The translations under genes were made by a program, and so were the position numbers. A DNA stretch of 7,821 bases from Acidobacteriota bacterium (GTDB lineage Bacteria > Acidobacteriota > Terriglobia > Terriglobales > Acidobacteriaceae), in the NCBI GenBank assembly GCA_003224995.1, contig QIAI01000300.1:1-7821 (forward strand), written 5' to 3'. The notes beneath the pieces were generated by a model. That model was not told where the DNA came from, made no database searches, and worked only from the letters and a program-made list of their open reading frames with translations. Shown here in pieces: positions 1-5,689 of the stretch (position 1 is its first letter; each line of letters begins with the position of its first letter).

Positions 1-434
1 GGGAGAACCAGTGAGAGCACGGTCAGCGCCGCGAGCACGGCAAGCGCGGCACCCGCTCCTTTCACGTGGAAATCCTGCTCGAAGTGGCGCATGCCTCCGG
101 CAAGCAGACAGAGCCCTATGATGCCATTGCAAACAATCATGACGGCGGCGAAGACGGTATCGCGAGCCAGTGTGGTTGTGGCTGGGCCTCCTGTGATCAT
201 GACGGAGACAATAAGCGCGACCTCGATGATGGTGACGGCGATCGCGAGCACCAGCGTGCCGAAAGGTTCGCCTACCCGGTGGGCAACGACTTCTGCGTGA
301 TAGACGGCGGCGAAGACGGTTGCGATCAGCGCGATGGCGGAGGCGATATCGACCAGCGGGTTCATACCCACGATGAAGTGAAGGATCAGAATGATCCAGG
401 CGAGGAGCGGGGCCGCCCAAGTCCACCCAGGCAT
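1..434 (-). CDS. chaA: ChaA-type calcium (sodium)/proton antiporter, N-terminal part, cut by window edge
   Basis: Inner-membrane cation/proton exchanger of the CaCA superfamily, which expels Ca2+ or Na+ in exchange for protons. The visible 144 residues hold hydrophobic helices at about 8-22, 27-45 and 60-85, then a further pair towards the edge. Diagnostic stretches are HAEVVAHRVGEPFGTLVLA, with the acidic EPFGT helix, followed by AVTIIEVALIVSVM, containing the second conserved Glu, and LARDTVFAAVMIVCNG. These match the ChaA / y4hA branch as I recall it. The rest of the gene (about 60 percent) lies beyond position 1. The first usable ATG is at 434, but no Shine-Dalgarno precedes it. A clear AAGGAG sits at 465-470, six bases before an in-frame ATA codon at 456-458, so the true start may be there. 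An in-frame TAG lies further upstream, with no other start codon in between. Family call is confident; the start is not. Confidence 0.9.
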   Translation of the reverse strand, partial: MPGWTWAAPLLAWIILILHFIVGMNPLVDIASAIALIATVFAAVYHAEVVAHRVGEPFGTLVLAIAVTIIEVALIVSVMITGGPATTTLARDTVFAAVMIVCNGIIGLCLLAGGMRHFEQDFHVKGAGAALAVLAALTVLSLVL

Positions 435-578
435 ACGGGCTGTGGGAGCGGTGACTATGGGATTCTCCTTGCGCTGGAGAGTAACACTGCGGCGGGTCGG
501 GAGCTACAGGCTAGGCGCAGGTTTTGGGCAAGGTCCGTCAAAGAGAATGCTGAAAAATGCGGTGCGTGTGCAAATTCG

Positions 579-607
579 CTGAGGGGAGCGCTTCACAGCG
601 CCCTCAG
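579..607. other. stable hairpin in the spacer
   Basis: CTGAGG at 579-584 pairs with CCTCAG at 602-607. Inside it, GCGC at 588-591 pairs with GCGC at 598-601, with a three-base bulge (GGA) on the 5' side and a six-base loop TTCACA. There is no T-run on either side, so it is not an obvious intrinsic terminator. It could be part of a structured plus-strand RNA ending at 827, or a chance fold. Confidence 0.4.
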
Positions 608-787
608 AAGCAGCGGTGCGATGCCTAAATTGGCCCGGGCTTCGGGTCCCGACGAAACAATCATGGCCGTCGGAGGCCTTCGCGGCAGGCACCACTGGTT
701 CGATATCGGCCTCTGCGCGTGCTCGCGTTTGCAGAGGATCAATACGAACTCAACCCTACACTCACTGCAATGAAAAAGGAGATCATC

Positions 788-841
788 ATGAGGCGAGGTC
801 AGCCGCCCAATATCTGGGCGGCTTTTCGTTGTATCACGTGA
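788..841 (+). CDS. possible 17-codon small ORF overlapping a terminator hairpin
   Basis: The ORF encodes MRRGQPPNIWAAFRCIT and ends at TGA. It is preceded by AAAAAGGAG with seven bases (ATCATC plus context) to the ATG, a better ribosome-binding site than most real genes in this window have. An in-frame ATG at 770-772 would add six residues (MKKEII). Codons 5-12 form the terminator-like stem at 801-823, so translation and termination would compete on the same RNA, as in leader-peptide attenuators. No gene follows on the plus strand for more than 1.5 kb, which argues against classic attenuation. It could be a tiny protein, a dual-function small RNA, or a leftover 5' gene end. No homologue recognised. 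Confidence 0.3.
   Translation: MRRGQPPNIWAAFRCIT
801..827 (+). terminator. intrinsic terminator, plus strand
   Basis: A nine-pair perfect stem, AGCCGCCCA at 801-809 with TGGGCGGCT at 815-823, encloses a five-base loop and runs directly into TTTTCGTT. Read on the minus strand the stem is preceded by AAAA and followed by GACC, so it only works as a terminator for plus-strand transcription. The transcript it would end is unidentified; candidates are the small ORF at 788 or an RNA from the spacer. Confidence 0.6.
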
Positions 842-925
842 GAGCAGGGCCCTAAAACAGGCGTAGCAGTCAAGAACTCACTTCCAGAAGAGTGCTCAGA
901 AAACTTTGCTTTAGGACGCCCTACC

Positions 926-1411
926 TCAGTGTGGGATCGCCTTGCGCGCGACACTCCACTCGACGCGTCGGCGATAGAAATACGCCGCCATGTAGAAGTC
1001 GAAGGCCGCGCAAAAGAATCCGTAGGCGAGCGGGATGGCGGTCAGTTTGCCAGGCTCGAACGCGGAGTGGCCTCCATGCGCCTGGAGTTCGTGCAACAGG
1101 TCCCACAGACCGTGCAGGGAATATCCAATGATCAGGGCGAAAGGCAGGCGCACACCCAGCAACCCTATGGCGACAAATGCCACCACCACGGTCGTCTCCA
1201 ATTGCCAGGCGGTCGCGGCTCCGAAGTAAGCCGCGAAAGCCAGATAAAGGGCGGCGACTAAGATCAGCGACATCGCATAGAAGGTCTGCTCTGCCTTAGG
1301 GGAGAGAATTTTCCGGAAGATGCAGATGGTGCCCCTTGCCGCCATGATCCCGATTACCACGTAGAGGATCGCTATCACGACAAATCCAAGCAGCTTGTAG
1401 GCCTGGGCCAT
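926..1411 (-). CDS. small multi-span membrane protein, DUF6010-like (tentative)
   Basis: A 161-residue integral membrane protein of unknown function. Hydrophobic segments are visible at about 7-27, 45-65, 73-97 and 123-146. A conserved-looking loop, GYSLHGLWDLLHELQAHGG (about 96-114), carries several His residues next to Trp-Asp, then FCAAFDFYMAAYFYRRR near the C-terminus. The H-x-x-W-D-x-x-H arrangement between helices recalls DUF6010-type membrane proteins, whose function is unknown; this is a resemblance from memory, not a match. The arrangement could bind a metal or quinone, but that is speculation. ACGGAG about nine bases upstream of the ATG (1417-1426 region) is a plausible ribosome-binding site. 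The gene stands alone: nearly 500 bases of spacer lie on each side, so it is probably monocistronic. Confidence 0.75.
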   Translation of the reverse strand: MAQAYKLLGFVVIAILYVVIGIMAARGTICIFRKILSPKAEQTFYAMSLILVAALYLAFAAYFGAATAWQLETTVVVAFVAIGLLGVRLPFALIIGYSLHGLWDLLHELQAHGGHSAFEPGKLTAIPLAYGFFCAAFDFYMAAYFYRRRVEWSVARKAIPH

Positions 1412-1885
1412 GGATTGTGACTCCGTTCAGTAAGGGCTATCGATTCAGGTAGTGGCTAGTTGAGTGTAATGGAAGGTAGCGACGGCAGCATCAATCGGAG
1501 CAACATCTGTCGTGGAACCCACAATGTTTATCGGGTTCGGTTTGCTCTATCTGGAAAAGTCGAAAGTGACTTCTGCTCCGAGGACGGAAGTGGGTACCGT
1601 GGCAATCAGGTAGGTAGACACGACTCTTCAATTTCACCCCACGGATGCAAATAAGGGTACTGATGCGAATAACTGTTTTGCTGGGTGATGTTATGCCCTT
1701 ATCCCTTGAGGCGGAAATTTGCGTCAATCGCAATCTGAGTCACTAGCGGCACGCTATCTTTGAATAAAGCTTAACCACAAAGGCCACGAAGGTTACGCGA
1801 AGGAATGAATCGAAGGCTTCGTGATTACTTCGTGTCCTTAGTGGTTGCTAAAATAAGCAGACCTAAAGCCCAGAGCCTTGCTTTT
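1412..1885. other. intergenic region with a palindromic repeat at its left-downstream end
   Basis: A spacer of 474 bases. From 1412 to 1770 I see no convincing gene, structured RNA or clear promoter; the short open frames have atypical composition. The last part (1773-1846) is occupied by a large inverted repeat, described separately. Confidence 0.5.
1773..1846. repeat. imperfect inverted repeat built of CACGAAGG-like units
   Basis: The left arm AACCACAAAGGCCACGAAG (1773-1791) and the right arm CTTCGTGTCCTTAGTGGTT (1828-1846) are reverse complements at 17 of 19 positions. Pairing continues inward with CGAAG at 1799-1803 region against CTTCG at about 1817-1821. The whole element is a run of short related units ending in CGAAGG, followed by their complement, and would fold into a long hairpin. 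Very similar elements (AACCACAAAGGACACGAAGG type) are widespread between genes in Acidobacteriota, Verrucomicrobia and Planctomycetes, from my recollection. It is probably a dispersed extragenic palindrome copied in trans. It lies downstream of the minus-strand gene that ends at 1886 and might also stabilise that 3' end. Confidence 0.7.
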
Positions 1886-2614
1886 TCACGAGGGCTTATC
1901 GGGTTTGATCTCGGTGGCCTTGCCGTCGTGATAGGTGATGGTGAGGGGATTTCCGCCGTTGGGGTAGTGCACGGTTTTCCAGGAAGGATCGTCCTGCTTT
2001 TCCGGACGTCCCATGCCGATGGCGAAGTCAGCCTGAAGTTCATTCATGCCGGGCTTGACTTCATGTTTCTCTACTGATGCCCACACGTCGGGCGACCAGT
2101 GTTGGTATAACACTCGCGGATCCTGCACGAACAGCATTTCGTCGGAATAAATTTTATAATCGCCATCCTTGATCAGGCCGATCTGGACGGCATAGCTTTT
2201 GCCATCCAGCTCGAACAGAGCCATGACCTGCTTTTGCCCACCGGAGTTGGGAGCCATGTCGGTTATGACGTCTTTGATCTCGAGACGTTGGATGGGCCGG
2301 AGCATGCCGGCTTCGTGTTCGAAGTCAACATGGCGGGTGCCAGGGTTATAGGGATAGTAGGGATAGCGGTAGCCTTCCTTCACCCAGACGGGTTGCTGGG
2401 TCAACTCGCGCGCTGATTTCAGATCGTAAGGATGGAGCTTCTTGGGCGTGACGTAATAATCGGGATTCAGCGGCGGCGCGGCCTGCGCTTGCGACTCCTT
2501 TTTGTTGGAGGCGTGGCGTTCGTAAAGGACATAGCCTGTACGTACGGCGGCTACAGCAATGGCAAGCGCCAGCGCGAGTTGAATCTTCTGCTTTACTTCC
2601 GGATTAAATCCCAT
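1886..2614 (-). CDS. membrane-anchored protein of unknown function with BamE/SmpA-like C-terminus
   Basis: A 242-residue protein. Residues 11-31 form one hydrophobic segment near the N-terminus, with KQK before it and no cleavage-like site, so it is probably a single-pass anchor with the rest outside the cytoplasm. A Tyr/Pro-rich stretch follows (about 81-92, YRYPYYPYNPG). The middle (105-165) reads like beta structure. The end, VKPGMNELQADFAIGMGRPE (187-205) followed by two short strands (WKTVHYPNGG, LTITYHDGKATEIK), has the order of a BamE/SmpA/OmlA fold: Gly-Met, helix, GxP, then beta hairpin. That suggests a protein-protein contact domain, but the match is by eye only. No Shine-Dalgarno is visible before the ATG at 2614; there is no better start. 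I do not recognise a family for the whole protein. Confidence 0.75.
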   Translation of the reverse strand: MGFNPEVKQKIQLALALAIAVAAVRTGYVLYERHASNKKESQAQAAPPLNPDYYVTPKKLHPYDLKSARELTQQPVWVKEGYRYPYYPYNPGTRHVDFEHEAGMLRPIQRLEIKDVITDMAPNSGGQKQVMALFELDGKSYAVQIGLIKDGDYKIYSDEMLFVQDPRVLYQHWSPDVWASVEKHEVKPGMNELQADFAIGMGRPEKQDDPSWKTVHYPNGGNPLTITYHDGKATEIKPDKPS

Positions 2615-2855
2615 CGCATTAAGGTATCAAACGAAGCCTGCTTTCAGGCACGTGACCGCAAGGCCCACACGGACGGCAAGTCTTTTTTGGGATCGCCACG
2701 ATCCACACCAGATAGCGCGGTCGCGCAGGCTTGGATGCACCCGCCGGCAGTACGGGCAGGAATTTATGGTGCAAATGGACCCTGGTCGTGAATCCCGGCC
2801 TCGGCCGTGTGAATCAAATTGCCCTAAACAGGCCAGAAAGGCAGGGTAGACTCGC

Positions 2856-3242
2856 ATGCCACTCGTCAACATTTCGCTGGTGAAGGGTAAGCCGCGGGAA
2901 TACGTTCGCGCCATCGCAGACGGCGTGCATCAGGCGCTGCACGAGACTTTTCACGTGCCCGCCGATGACCTGTTCCAGATCATCCATCAATGCGAAACGG
3001 AAGATCTGCGTTACGATGCGAACTATCTTGGGGTGCAGCGCAGCAACGATATCGTGTTGGTGCACATTGTGGCGGGAAGATGGCGCGATACCGAAACGAA
3101 AAAAGCATTGTACAAACGCATGGCCGAGTTGTTGGCCGAGAAACCTGGAATACGGGCGCAAGACGTACACATCATTCTTTCGCCCAACGATCGGGACGAT
3201 TGGTCCTTCGGCAACGGACTGGCATCCTATGTAAAAGACTGA
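2856..3242 (+). CDS. tautomerase superfamily protein (Tautomerase_2 type)
   Basis: A 128-residue member of the tautomerase superfamily, whose members use the amino-terminal proline exposed after Met removal as a general base or acid. Pro2 is present (MPLVNISLVKGK). The family-wide pattern follows without gaps: AIADGVHQALHETFHVPADD, then FQII, YLGVQRSNDIVLV, KKALYKRMAELLAE, and the C-terminal WSFGNG. This corresponds to the Tautomerase_2 branch (Pfam PF14552), to which the FG41 malonate semialdehyde decarboxylase-like enzymes are related; the substrate here cannot be inferred. The length is typical. A weak CAGGG-type ribosome-binding site lies about ten bases upstream. The sufT-like gene follows after 99 bases on the same strand, so the two may share a transcript. 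Confidence 0.9.
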   Translation: MPLVNISLVKGKPREYVRAIADGVHQALHETFHVPADDLFQIIHQCETEDLRYDANYLGVQRSNDIVLVHIVAGRWRDTETKKALYKRMAELLAEKPGIRAQDVHIILSPNDRDDWSFGNGLASYVKD

Positions 3243-3341
3243 GGCGGCGAAGCGAAGAGGATGTTGTCCATCAGCAGAATTGGGGCCTTACGTTACAATC
3301 AGGGAAACGCCTTTGCCCGAGCGGCTTTGGCAGGAGAATGG

Positions 3342-3659
3342 ATGCCGGTTACACAAGAAGAAGTGATGAGCGCGTTGAAGCAGTGTTATGACCCGGAAAT
3401 TCCGGTCAACATCGTAGATCTGGGCCTCATCTACGAAGTGCGCTTCGCGCCTGCAGCGGAAGGCAAGCAGGACGTCACGATCGATATGACTCTAACCGCG
3501 CAAGGCTGCCCTGCGCACGTGCAGATCAGCGAGCAGGTGCGCTCGCGGCTGGAGCAACTACCGGGCGTGGGAGCGGTGTCGGTGAATATCGTCTGGACTC
3601 CCGCATGGACACCGGAGCGCCTGAGTGCGGATGCACGCAAGCAACTCGGCATCGAGTAG
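3342..3659 (+). CDS. sufT: SufT/MIP18-family Fe-S cluster assembly factor (DUF59)
   Basis: A 105-residue DUF59 protein involved in iron-sulfur cluster maturation, acting with the SUF machinery in the cytoplasm. The hallmark block DPEIPVNIVDLGLIYEV lies at about residues 17-33, followed by MTLTAQGCPAH with the conserved Cys thought to contact the cluster or metal, and a C-terminal WTPAWTPERLSADARKQLGI tail as in SufT. I chose the ATG at 3342 because AGGAG at 3332-3336 precedes it with five bases of spacing and the family begins just before this helix. An in-frame ATG at 3261 would add 27 residues with no family resemblance. It is not flanked by sufBCDS here but by a tautomerase gene, so it is a detached copy. 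A TACAAT at 3294-3299 could be a -10 box, but I see no matching -35. Confidence 0.88.
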   Translation: MPVTQEEVMSALKQCYDPEIPVNIVDLGLIYEVRFAPAAEGKQDVTIDMTLTAQGCPAHVQISEQVRSRLEQLPGVGAVSVNIVWTPAWTPERLSADARKQLGIE

Positions 3660-3749
3660 CCAACAGGTATGCGCCGGACGGGGCAACTCGACAATCTTCG
3701 CTAGCCTGGAAGCTGGCCGCTCGTCGGTCAGACTTCCTGGTTTCGACGG

Positions 3750-4028
3750 CTAGGACGACAGTTCCTCCCAAAAACCGCGACCTCCCTGGTCCGCAAATTC
3801 CGCGATTTTCTCTCCGGCACGCGAGACCCTCTCCATCAGTTTCATTCCTTTTTCGAAGTACTCCGGCAAGGAATCCTGCAGCTCCTCGAATTTTTCGGGA
3901 TACTCAGAAGCCAGCAGGGCCAGCCCAATCCCGGCGGTAAGCACGCCAGCCGGCCATCTTTTCTTCAAAAAGAGAATTGCCGCCCCACCCGCGGATCCCG
4001 CCACAACTGCTTTTTTCCAGCCTTCCAT
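3750..4028 (-). CDS. small hypothetical membrane protein
   Basis: A 92-residue protein with two short hydrophobic segments: residues 7-21, rich in Gly/Ala (VVAGSAGGAAILFL), and 27-40 (AGVLTAGIGLALLA), separated by KKRW. An amphipathic helical tail (44-80) of alternating Glu/Lys and hydrophobic residues follows. A two-helix hairpin with a cytoplasmic charged tail is likely. AAGGAG at 4033-4038 lies five bases from the ATG, a strong ribosome-binding site that supports a real gene. It converges with sufT (90 bases apart) and diverges from the peptidase gene (start 96 bases away). No obvious intrinsic terminator is visible in the convergent gap. Function unknown; similar small proteins occur in acidobacterial genomes, as I recall. 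Confidence 0.75.
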   Translation of the reverse strand: MEGWKKAVVAGSAGGAAILFLKKRWPAGVLTAGIGLALLASEYPEKFEELQDSLPEYFEKGMKLMERVSRAGEKIAEFADQGGRGFWEELSS

Positions 4029-4075
4029 GAGGTCTCCTTTACGCCGAAATTAATTCTAACCCGGCGACGGTGCTT

Positions 4076-4081
4076 TATACT
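4076..4081 (+). promoter_or_regulatory. candidate -10 box for the peptidase gene
   Basis: TATACT differs from the sigma-70 consensus TATAAT at one position and lies 44 bases before the ATG at 4125, in the gap between two divergent genes. The best -35 candidate, TTCTAA at 4054-4059 with 16 bases of spacing, is poor, so this is only a suggestion. Confidence 0.25.
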
Positions 4082-4124
4082 GCGGCCCGTCTTGCAGATT
4101 TGTGACGGAGTCTAAGCCCGCAAC

Positions 4125-5284
4125 ATGGGGAACTGGATGCATAAAAAGGCAAAAGCGATGTGCCATAACTCAGCTCTTTCGTCATACCAAGTCTTTATGG
4201 TGGCGCTCGCCATTTGTCTGGTGCTCAGCGCGACTGCTGCCGCTCAGTCGAAAGTTCGCGCGCGCGATCTGGGAGTGCCTTTCGACGGCATGCCTGGACC
4301 GTACAACGCGATCACCGATGTAAAAGGAGTGGAGGTCGGTCACACCACGCTGATTTCCGGATCGGGCAAACTGAAGGTTGGCGAAGGACCGATTCGCACC
4401 GGCGTCACGGCCGTGCTGCCCCGCGGCAAGGATTCCACCGATCCTGTCTTTGGCGCGTGGTTCACGCTCAACGGTAACGGCGAGATGACGGGCACCACCT
4501 GGCTCGAGGATTCCGGTTTTCTGGATGGTCCCGTGATGATTACCAATACCCACAGCGTAGGGGTAGTGCGCGACGCAGTGATCGCCTGGCGCGTGAAGAA
4601 GAAACCTACGATGGCGATCTCAACGACATTAATGGATTTCACGTGAAGCCGGAACACGCGTGGCAGGCGCTGGACACGGCTCATGGCGGCGCAGTTGACG
4701 AGGGCAACGTGGGCGGCGGCACGGGCATGGTGTGCAATGAATTCAAGGGAGGGATTGGAACGTCGTCGCGGGTGCTGGATGCGAAGTATGGCGGCTATAC
4801 GGTGGGTGTGCTGGTGCAATGTAACTATGGCTGGCGCAGCCAGTTGCGGATTGCCGGAGTTCCCGTGGGCCGCGAAATTGCGGATCACAAAGTCCGCGAT
4901 AACGACGTCGGATCCATCATCGTGGTAGTAGCTACTGATGCGCCGCTGATCCCGACGCAATTGAAGAGACTGGTACGCAGGGTTTCTCTCGGGCTGGGAC
5001 GAGACGGAAGTTTTTCAGGAGATGGGTCGGGCGATATTTTCATTGCCTTCTCAAGCGCGAATCCCGGGGCTGCCGATACCAAGAAAACGCACCAGATCAC
5101 GATGCTGCCCAACGAACAGATGAATCCCCTGTTTCTGGCGACGGTGCAGTCCACGGAAGAGGCCGTGATCAACGCGATGGTTGCAGCCGAAACCATGAAA
5201 GGGATTAATGATTTCGAGGTTATCGCACTGCCTCATGACCGGCTGCGCGAAGTGCTGAAAAAATACAATCGCCTGACACGGTAA
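4125..5284 (+). pseudogene. secreted P1-family (DmpA-type) aminopeptidase, split by an internal deletion with frame change
   Basis: Peptidases of this family (S58, DmpA/BapA) release N-terminal residues and mature by self-cleavage into alpha and beta chains. Frame one (4125-4646) carries a signal peptide (KKAKAM, a hydrophobic core around VFMVALAICLVLSA, likely cleavage after ATAAA) and the start of the alpha chain (YNAITDVKGVEVGHTT, MITNTHSVGVVRDAVIAWRVK). Family similarity stops at 4598. It resumes in another frame at 4601 with ETYDGDLNDINGFH and continues through EGNVGGGTGM, VGVLVQCNYG and the Gly-Ser cleavage site at 4910-4915 (VGSIIVVVATDAP), then GSGDIFIAF and LPHDRLREVLKKY to 5284. Relatives have about 15-17 residues, ending SLPVVA, between RVK and ETYDG; these are missing here. 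The second frame offers a GTG at 4643 overlapping the first stop (GTGA), but with no good ribosome-binding site. Product as assembled is probably inactive. Starts at 4137 or 4158 are also possible. Confidence 0.88.
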
Positions 5285-5304
5285 GCGGGCTGGCCGTATG
5301 GCCT

Positions 5305-5556
5305 TCACACCGTCAGCTTGTGTGCTTTGACGTCGTAAAGTTTTGGAGATTTCGGCACGGACGGGCTTTGCGCCAAGGGCCGTTTACCGGAAATCACTTC
5401 CAAAGCAATCGATTGCGCCCAGCGTTTCAGGTCGCCTTGTATAACCAGCTCCTCGACCACGTACAAGCGGCGGCCTACGTCACGCGCCAATGGATGCCAG
5501 CGCCGCGCTCGCGGTGTGGCTTTCTTATTTCGCCAGACAACTTTTAGTCCCGTCAT
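5305..5556 (-). CDS. small hypothetical protein downstream of a CRP/FNR-type site
   Basis: An 83-residue protein, basic at its N-terminus (KVVWRNKKATPRARRW), with a central helical stretch VGRRLYVVEELVIQG and LKRWAQSIALEVISG, and a Pro/Ser/Lys-rich tail. No signal peptide or membrane segment is visible. GGGGAG at 5563-5568 lies six bases upstream of the ATG, a good ribosome-binding site. A consensus CRP-type palindrome at 5617-5632 is centred about 68 bases upstream of the start. These two signals make it more likely than the overlapping plus-strand frame at 5320-5547. I do not recognise a family. It could be a small regulatory or nucleic-acid-associated protein given its charge, but nothing in the sequence proves that. 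Confidence 0.55.
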   Translation of the reverse strand: MTGLKVVWRNKKATPRARRWHPLARDVGRRLYVVEELVIQGDLKRWAQSIALEVISGKRPLAQSPSVPKSPKLYDVKAHKLTV

Positions 5557-5604
5557 ACAGCGCTCCCCGTATGGCGCTGAACCAGTCCAGGCTCAGTCGC
5601 GATT

Positions 5605-5632
5605 GTCACATCTCTATGTGACTTTGATCACA
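5605..5632. promoter_or_regulatory. overlapping CRP/FNR-type palindromes
   Basis: TGTGA at 5617-5621, six bases, then TCACA at 5628-5632 give the exact CRP-family consensus TGTGA-N6-TCACA. A second perfect inverted repeat shares its left half: GTCACAT at 5605-5611, CTCT, then ATGTGAC at 5616-5622. Three half-sites therefore sit in 28 bases. The site lies between the aminotransferase stop (5686) and the 83-residue gene start (5556), both on the minus strand, so the latter is the likely target. Which regulator binds is not visible in this window. Confidence 0.6.
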
Positions 5633-5657
5633 CCGAGGCCAAGACAGGTGGCAGAGT

Positions 5658-5689
5658 TTCCGTTCTACATGGCAGTGCTTCCGTTCTAC
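5658..5689. repeat. 11-base direct repeat, 21-base period
   Basis: TTCCGTTCTAC occurs exactly at 5658-5668 and again at 5679-5689. The second copy contains the aminotransferase stop codon (5686-5688). The 21-base period is two helical turns, so both copies face the same side of the DNA. It may be an operator pair or a local duplication of the gene end; no function is shown. Confidence 0.4.

Larger units (their letters stand above)
435..925. other. intergenic region between chaA and the 161-residue membrane protein gene
   Basis: A spacer of 491 bases with no convincing long coding frame. Frames that stay open here on either strand give low-complexity or unusual composition and resemble no family I know. 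It contains the chaA ribosome-binding site (465-470 on the minus strand), a GC-rich hairpin at 579-607, and a short plus-strand ORF overlapping a terminator-like hairpin at 801-827. A plus-strand transcript ending at about 827 is implied, but I could not place its promoter. Confidence 0.6.

Noticed and set aside
66..773. Long plus-strand open frame of 235 codons from a GTG.
   Set aside because: It is opposite the clear ChaA-type gene; its protein is Asp/Gly/His-rich with no family features, as expected for an antisense shadow of a membrane protein gene.
1460..1733. Two opposing short open frames in the spacer.
   Set aside because: Both have unusual composition, no ribosome-binding site and no recognised similarity.
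2627..2914. Minus-strand frame of 95 codons with a CPYCRRVH stretch that looked like a zinc-binding motif.
   Set aside because: It overlaps the tautomerase start, has no ribosome-binding site or family resemblance, and only one CxxC pair; probably chance.
3261..3341. N-terminal extension of the SufT-like protein by 27 residues.
   Set aside because: No ribosome-binding site at 3261, no family similarity, and a clear AGGAG before the ATG at 3342.
3660..3749. Possible terminator between the convergent sufT-like and 92-residue genes.
   Set aside because: CTAGCC/GGCTAG complementarity is short, about 40 bases apart, and lacks a T-run.
4340..4960. Minus-strand frame of 206 codons.
   Set aside because: Antisense to the peptidase; His/Arg-rich and without recognisable motifs.
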